NCBI GenBank assembly: GCA_023396415.1
Contig: JAEWWJ010000032.1
Span: 1-46,574, forward strand
DNA from: Bacteroidota bacterium
GTDB taxonomy: Bacteria; Bacteroidota; Bacteroidia; Bacteroidales; F082
Length of the DNA: 46,574 nt
Direction: 5' to 3'
The stretch's first letter is position 1, and every line of letters starts with the position of its first letter. Below the pieces are notes generated by a model. That model did no database searches. It was not told where the DNA came from and was given only the letters and a program-made list of their open reading frames with translations. A program made the position numbers and the translations under genes. Positions 43,490 through 46,574 of the stretch are shown in pieces.

Positions 43490-44740
43490 ATGAAAAAAAC
43501 AATCTGCCTTCTATATCTGGTTTTTACCTCTCTCTTTGCTTTTTCACAAGCTGGAAGCACAACGGATTTGGAGAACTTCTCCATTATGAGTCCCGTACAA
43601 TCCGGCATTTATGAAGCAAAGGGCTGGTCAATCCAAGACAACGGAAAATGGGCTCATGCCATCAACAAAATCCCTCATACGGATAGTAAATCGAACAATG
43701 CCCGACCCGGAGGTCTTAATGAGTTGGGTCAAGACAACTTCTATTCGCTCGAATTAAGGAAAATCATGATTGATGATGAGCAGTACAATGTGTTAGTGAA
43801 AAAATACAACGACGGTGAATTTGAATTTCCGTTTTTACAGCGGAACTGGAAGTTTTTTAAATCGTTGGATTTTTACGTCTTCCGCGGCGAAAAGCTGAAA
43901 GAACTCCTTCCCGAAGATGTTCAATTCAATGTAAAATACCTTGTTAATTTGGATTGTTACCTCACCGGGACAATCAAAAACTACGAAAAAACAGTCTTTA
44001 CCGAAGAGGGCCTTAACCTTTCAAATTACACCTCCGGGGTGATCAACAATTTCCAAACCACTAACTCCTTCTACTACGACTTGATTATCCGGCAAATTCA
44101 AGAACGGAAATTAGGCAAAATCATGAGCGACGGCAACCTGATTTTTGCTGTATATCCTATTAAATCGGGCGACAAAGAAGTGGTCCGTTTCAAATTGATA
44201 AAAAACTATATGCACACAAATTTGAATAGAATTCAAACCAGCCCTGACAACTGGAAAGATTTGTTTGCAGAAACTTTTTATGAAGTAGATTATAACATTT
44301 ACGCCAACTTCATCAATCAATCACTGGCTTATTTTATCGAACTCGACAAAGCAACAACCGCCTACGATGCCAACTACCAATGGGGAGTTCTGCGTTATCA
44401 GATTGGGGATTACTTGGGCGCATTAGAGGCTTTCAATAAGGCATTTGAGGAAAACCCAAAGACAGACGACTTTATGATTTTCTCCTATCGTGGCAATACC
44501 CGCAGCAAAATTGGCTTACATACCGATGCGATTGCTGATTTTGATAAAGCCTTAATGTTGAGACCAAAACGCGTGGTTGACTACCCCAATTGGATTAGAA
44601 ACTATTTCAATAGAGGTGTGGCCAAATATTACCTTGACAATGGAAATGGAGCATGTGAAGATTGGAAAAAGGCATACGATCTTGGTTATGGAAGCGCAAG
44701 TGAATACCTGATGGACTTTTGCGGACAAAAGACGCCTTAA
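43490..44740 (+). CDS. exported TPR-containing protein, unknown function
   Basis: 416 aa. The signal peptide ends FAFSQ (about 19). The N-terminal ~290 residues resemble nothing I recognise (SVQSGIYEAKGWS-type start; YLTGTIKNYEKTVFTEEGLNLSNY). The C-terminal ~130 residues are TPR-like (DAIADFDKALMLRPK; YFNRGVAKYYLDNGNGACEDWKKAYDLGYGSA), the last unit resembling Sel1/TPR. The ATG at 43490 is preferred to the one at 43469, because MKKTICLLYLVF gives a normal signal peptide. It is 15 bases upstream of the barrel/SPOR gene. Confidence 0.7.
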   Translation: MKKTICLLYLVFTSLFAFSQAGSTTDLENFSIMSPVQSGIYEAKGWSIQDNGKWAHAINKIPHTDSKSNNARPGGLNELGQDNFYSLELRKIMIDDEQYNVLVKKYNDGEFEFPFLQRNWKFFKSLDFYVFRGEKLKELLPEDVQFNVKYLVNLDCYLTGTIKNYEKTVFTEEGLNLSNYTSGVINNFQTTNSFYYDLIIRQIQERKLGKIMSDGNLIFAVYPIKSGDKEVVRFKLIKNYMHTNLNRIQTSPDNWKDLFAETFYEVDYNIYANFINQSLAYFIELDKATTAYDANYQWGVLRYQIGDYLGALEAFNKAFEENPKTDDFMIFSYRGNTRSKIGLHTDAIADFDKALMLRPKRVVDYPNWIRNYFNRGVAKYYLDNGNGACEDWKKAYDLGYGSASEYLMDFCGQKTP

Positions 44741-44755
44741 CTAAAGTAAAGAAGT

Positions 44756-45901
44756 ATGAAAAAAACTGGAATGATCCGACATCTTTTTACCGCTTGTCTA
44801 ATTTCAATGACACTTTTTGTTTCGGCACAAGAAGACAGTTATAGCAACTGGCAGTTAGGTGTTTATGGAGGAATATCACAATATTATGGCGATATCAGCA
44901 ACAAAACCTGGAGTTCCAAATTCGCTAATGAAACCAAATTATCTTTCGGTGCAATGGCACGTTATCATTTTAACGAGCTACATGGACTTGGTCTTCATTT
45001 CCAACATTCATCAATTTATAGTGAGAAACCATTAAAGGCAGATGAAATATCAGTGTTTGATTTAAAATACTCCGGTACATACAACCACATTTCCCTTCAA
45101 TCCTACTTAAATTTTAGTAACTTTCTTTTTGGTGTTTCCGACCGGAAAGTTGATATCTATGGAACATTAGGCATTGGGGTGATCAGTTGGAATGGTGTTC
45201 TTTCAAAAATCAGCAATGGAAATCTCGTCGTTGACAATACGACAGCACCAGCAAGTTTATTAAAAACCAGAGCTGCCACTTTTCCTGTTGGAATTGGTCT
45301 GGCTTTCACTATTGCACCGAATGTTAAACTCAACTTAGAGTCGTCTTTAACCACGGTACTTTCAGACGATATTGATTTTCTAAGAGACTGGTACCAATAT
45401 GATATTCTCACTTCCACACACATTGGCTTGAGCTACAGCTTCGGAGGAACGCAAGTAAAAAGCAAGAAAGAAAAAGGATCACCGTCAACAGCAACCAAAT
45501 GGGAACCCGAAACACCTATAAGCGTTATTGAATATGAAATCTACAACGATCCACCAATACAAAAACCAAAAACTGAGGCATTGCCGCAACTACAACTTCC
45601 TACAAAAACAGAGGTAGCCCCCAAAGAGTTCCCTCCGTTTGAATTCAGGGTGCAGGTGTATGCCAAAAACTCACGTGTCGCTATTGGCGAACGGGTTTAT
45701 CGCAATGTTCAGTTTGATTTCCCGATTGTTGAAAACAACTTCAATGGATTATATCGCTATTCAACAGGCAGTTTCCAATCCTATGCCGAAGCAGAGGCAT
45801 ATGCCCACAAAATGCAAAGCCGAGGAATTTACGATGCTTTCGTTGTAGCTTATCGCAATAATGAGAGAATCTCTATCACCTCCGATATGAAGAAACGTTA
45901 A
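44756..45901 (+). CDS. outer-membrane beta-barrel with C-terminal SPOR domain
   Basis: 381 aa. The signal peptide ends LFVSAQ (about 25). Residues about 28-230 form a small porin/PorG-like barrel (LGVYGGISQYYGDI; later FPVGIGLAFTIAPNVKLNLE). A proline-rich linker (231-293) leads to a SPOR domain (about 295-372: FRVQVYAKNSRV, YSTGSFQSYAEAEAYAHKMQSRG), the fold that binds denuded glycan strands at division sites. An outer-membrane barrel joined to a periplasmic SPOR domain would tether the outer membrane to peptidoglycan, the job OmpA does with a different domain. Second gene of the operon. Confidence 0.85.
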   Translation: MKKTGMIRHLFTACLISMTLFVSAQEDSYSNWQLGVYGGISQYYGDISNKTWSSKFANETKLSFGAMARYHFNELHGLGLHFQHSSIYSEKPLKADEISVFDLKYSGTYNHISLQSYLNFSNFLFGVSDRKVDIYGTLGIGVISWNGVLSKISNGNLVVDNTTAPASLLKTRAATFPVGIGLAFTIAPNVKLNLESSLTTVLSDDIDFLRDWYQYDILTSTHIGLSYSFGGTQVKSKKEKGSPSTATKWEPETPISVIEYEIYNDPPIQKPKTEALPQLQLPTKTEVAPKEFPPFEFRVQVYAKNSRVAIGERVYRNVQFDFPIVENNFNGLYRYSTGSFQSYAEAEAYAHKMQSRGIYDAFVVAYRNNERISITSDMKKR

Positions 45902-46452
45902 TCAACAGTTTCGAATTATTATTTCTTAAGCAATTCACAAACTCCTCAACTTCAAGAATAATTTTTAGTCCACTCATGTGTCTGTGGCTCACTGAGGCAT
46001 TTTCAGAAATGAATGGAATCAAAACAAAAGTCCATAAAAGTCCAATTTTTAATGCCATTGAGGTTCTAAGTTAAAATTCAAGTCAAACTAATAGCGCTAA
46101 AGACAAATTCAAATCTCCCGATCATTTTACTTAAACGCTTTGCGTATAGATTTCCACTAAAGATCAATCACAATATCTGGGGTTCCTTGCCGAAACCAAA
46201 GAAGACGCGGACAGGTCTATAATTAAATTGAGATCAATAAGAGAGAGGACTGCTTAGTAAGCAATATAGAGAACGGTCATCAAAGCAGAAAATTGACACC
46301 GGTTTGAGGGCTATAAATTGAAAGGGCTCAGAGAATAAAGGTAGAATTTTGAGGCAAAAGTTTAGTTTCGCTTTGAATAAAATACCAGAAGAAATCCAAC
46401 CAAAACGGTGGAAAGTAAGTTATCAAGACTCTTTGTTATCCAAAAAAAGCAC
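45902..46452. other. intergenic stretch without a supported gene
   Basis: About 550 bases between the barrel/SPOR stop and the rRNA terminator. It is AT-rich, with no convincing ORF on either strand; a 60-codon minus-strand frame at 45876-46058 has no promoter and overlaps the SPOR gene, so it is rejected. I see no tRNA, CRISPR or long repeat. It probably holds the trailer of the barrel/SPOR operon and the space beyond the rRNA operon. Confidence 0.6.
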
Positions 46453-46478
46453 AAAAAAAACCCACACTTTCGTGCAGG
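46453..46478 (-). terminator. intrinsic terminator after the 5S rRNA
   Basis: On the minus strand the stem CCUGCAC / GUGUGGG (46478-46472 with 46467-46461) closes a GAAA tetraloop and is followed by eight U (46460-46453). Two G-U pairs allow pairing only in the minus-strand RNA; the plus-strand copy has two mismatches. It lies about 12 bases past the 5S 3' end. Confidence 0.8.
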
Positions 46479-46490
46479 TTTTTTTGTAAG

Positions 46491-46574
46491 GGGCGGCGAC
46501 GACCTACTTTCCCACATTTCACTGCAGTATCATCGGCGCAGACAGGCTTAACTTCTCTGTTCGGAATGGGAAGA
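46491..46574 (-). rRNA. rrf: 5S rRNA, 3' portion (window edge)
   Basis: The reverse complement reads TCTTCCCATTCCGAACAGAG, then AAGTTAAGCCTGTCTGCGCC, then GATGATACTGCAGTGAAATG and TGGGAAAGTAGGTCGTCGCC. These are the conserved loop B/C/E and helix IV sequences of bacterial 5S rRNA. The 5' third lies outside the window. It implies an rRNA operon continuing to the right on the minus strand, whose transcript ends in the terminator at 46453-46478. Confidence 0.95.

Noticed and set aside
45876..46058. Sixty-codon minus-strand frame with a hydrophobic start in the gap before the 5S.
   Set aside because: No promoter box or matching family; overlaps the end of the barrel/SPOR gene.
1..46574. CRISPR arrays, insertion sequences, tRNA genes, restriction or toxin-antitoxin systems.
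   Set aside because: No regularly spaced repeats, transposase motifs or tRNA cloverleaf seen on reading both strands. A full scan with dedicated software was not possible here.

Overview
The window looks like a chromosomal segment of a Bacteroidota bacterium, most likely class Bacteroidia; the exact lineage is inference. The evidence is a secreted protein with a C-terminal type IX secretion (Por) sorting domain, a DUF5687-type ABC permease, a reg_prop sensor fragment, a 1099-residue SecA with a SEC-C zinc tail, an outer-membrane patatin, start codons without Shine-Dalgarno sequences, and repeated matches to the Bacteroidota promoter -7 box TAnnTTTG, several with a TTG or TTTG 15-22 bases upstream. 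The DNA looks AT-rich and even in composition. I see no phage, insertion sequence, CRISPR array or tRNA. It reads as core chromosome, dense with housekeeping and envelope genes.

Layout. 1-5.5 kb, minus strand: a truncated reg_prop protein, an MsbA-like ABC exporter, a membrane-anchored SRPBCC/GyrI-like protein and a PatB/MalY-type PLP lyase. 5.6-10.3 kb, plus strand: a MazG-like pyrophosphohydrolase, a DUF5687 permease with its ATPase, an AI-2E family membrane protein, a YtxH protein and a holin-like membrane protein. 10.3-16.2 kb, minus strand: lipoprotein, outer-membrane patatin, pyrH and a GT39 glycosyltransferase in a tight chain, then frr with its own promoter. 16.2-22.2 kb, minus strand: secA, then the NUDIX-coaD-thioredoxin-like operon. 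22.2-23.3 kb, plus strand: pyrE and an SRPBCC protein, with pyrE divergent from the NUDIX gene. birA then lies on the minus strand, divergent from the plus-strand operon rsfS-ftsH-LUD protein-cdsA-psd (24.1-28.8 kb). 28.9-35.4 kb, minus strand: a HAD phosphatase, a SPOUT methyltransferase, the type IX cargo protein, a YhcC-like radical SAM protein and a POT peptide transporter. 35.6-39.3 kb, plus strand: valS and hldD. Then an M23 peptidase-MerR pair (minus strand), alaS (plus), and a plus-strand pair of a TPR protein and a beta-barrel/SPOR protein. The right edge holds the 3' part of a 5S rRNA on the minus strand, followed by its terminator.

The genes cover translation (frr, rsfS, valS, alaS, 5S), pyrimidine and cofactor metabolism (pyrH, pyrE, coaD, birA) and envelope biogenesis (secA, ftsH, cdsA, psd, hldD, M23, SPOR barrel, patatin, GT39, MsbA-like exporter). 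I found no clearly new multi-gene system. The observations most worth a second look are the lipoprotein/outer-membrane patatin/GT39 genes joined to pyrH, the barrel-SPOR fusion, the possibly leaderless pyrE start that interlocks with the divergent NUDIX start, the overlapping alaS/M23 promoters, the strand-specific terminators, and the truncated reg_prop gene whose stop lies inside an inverted repeat.
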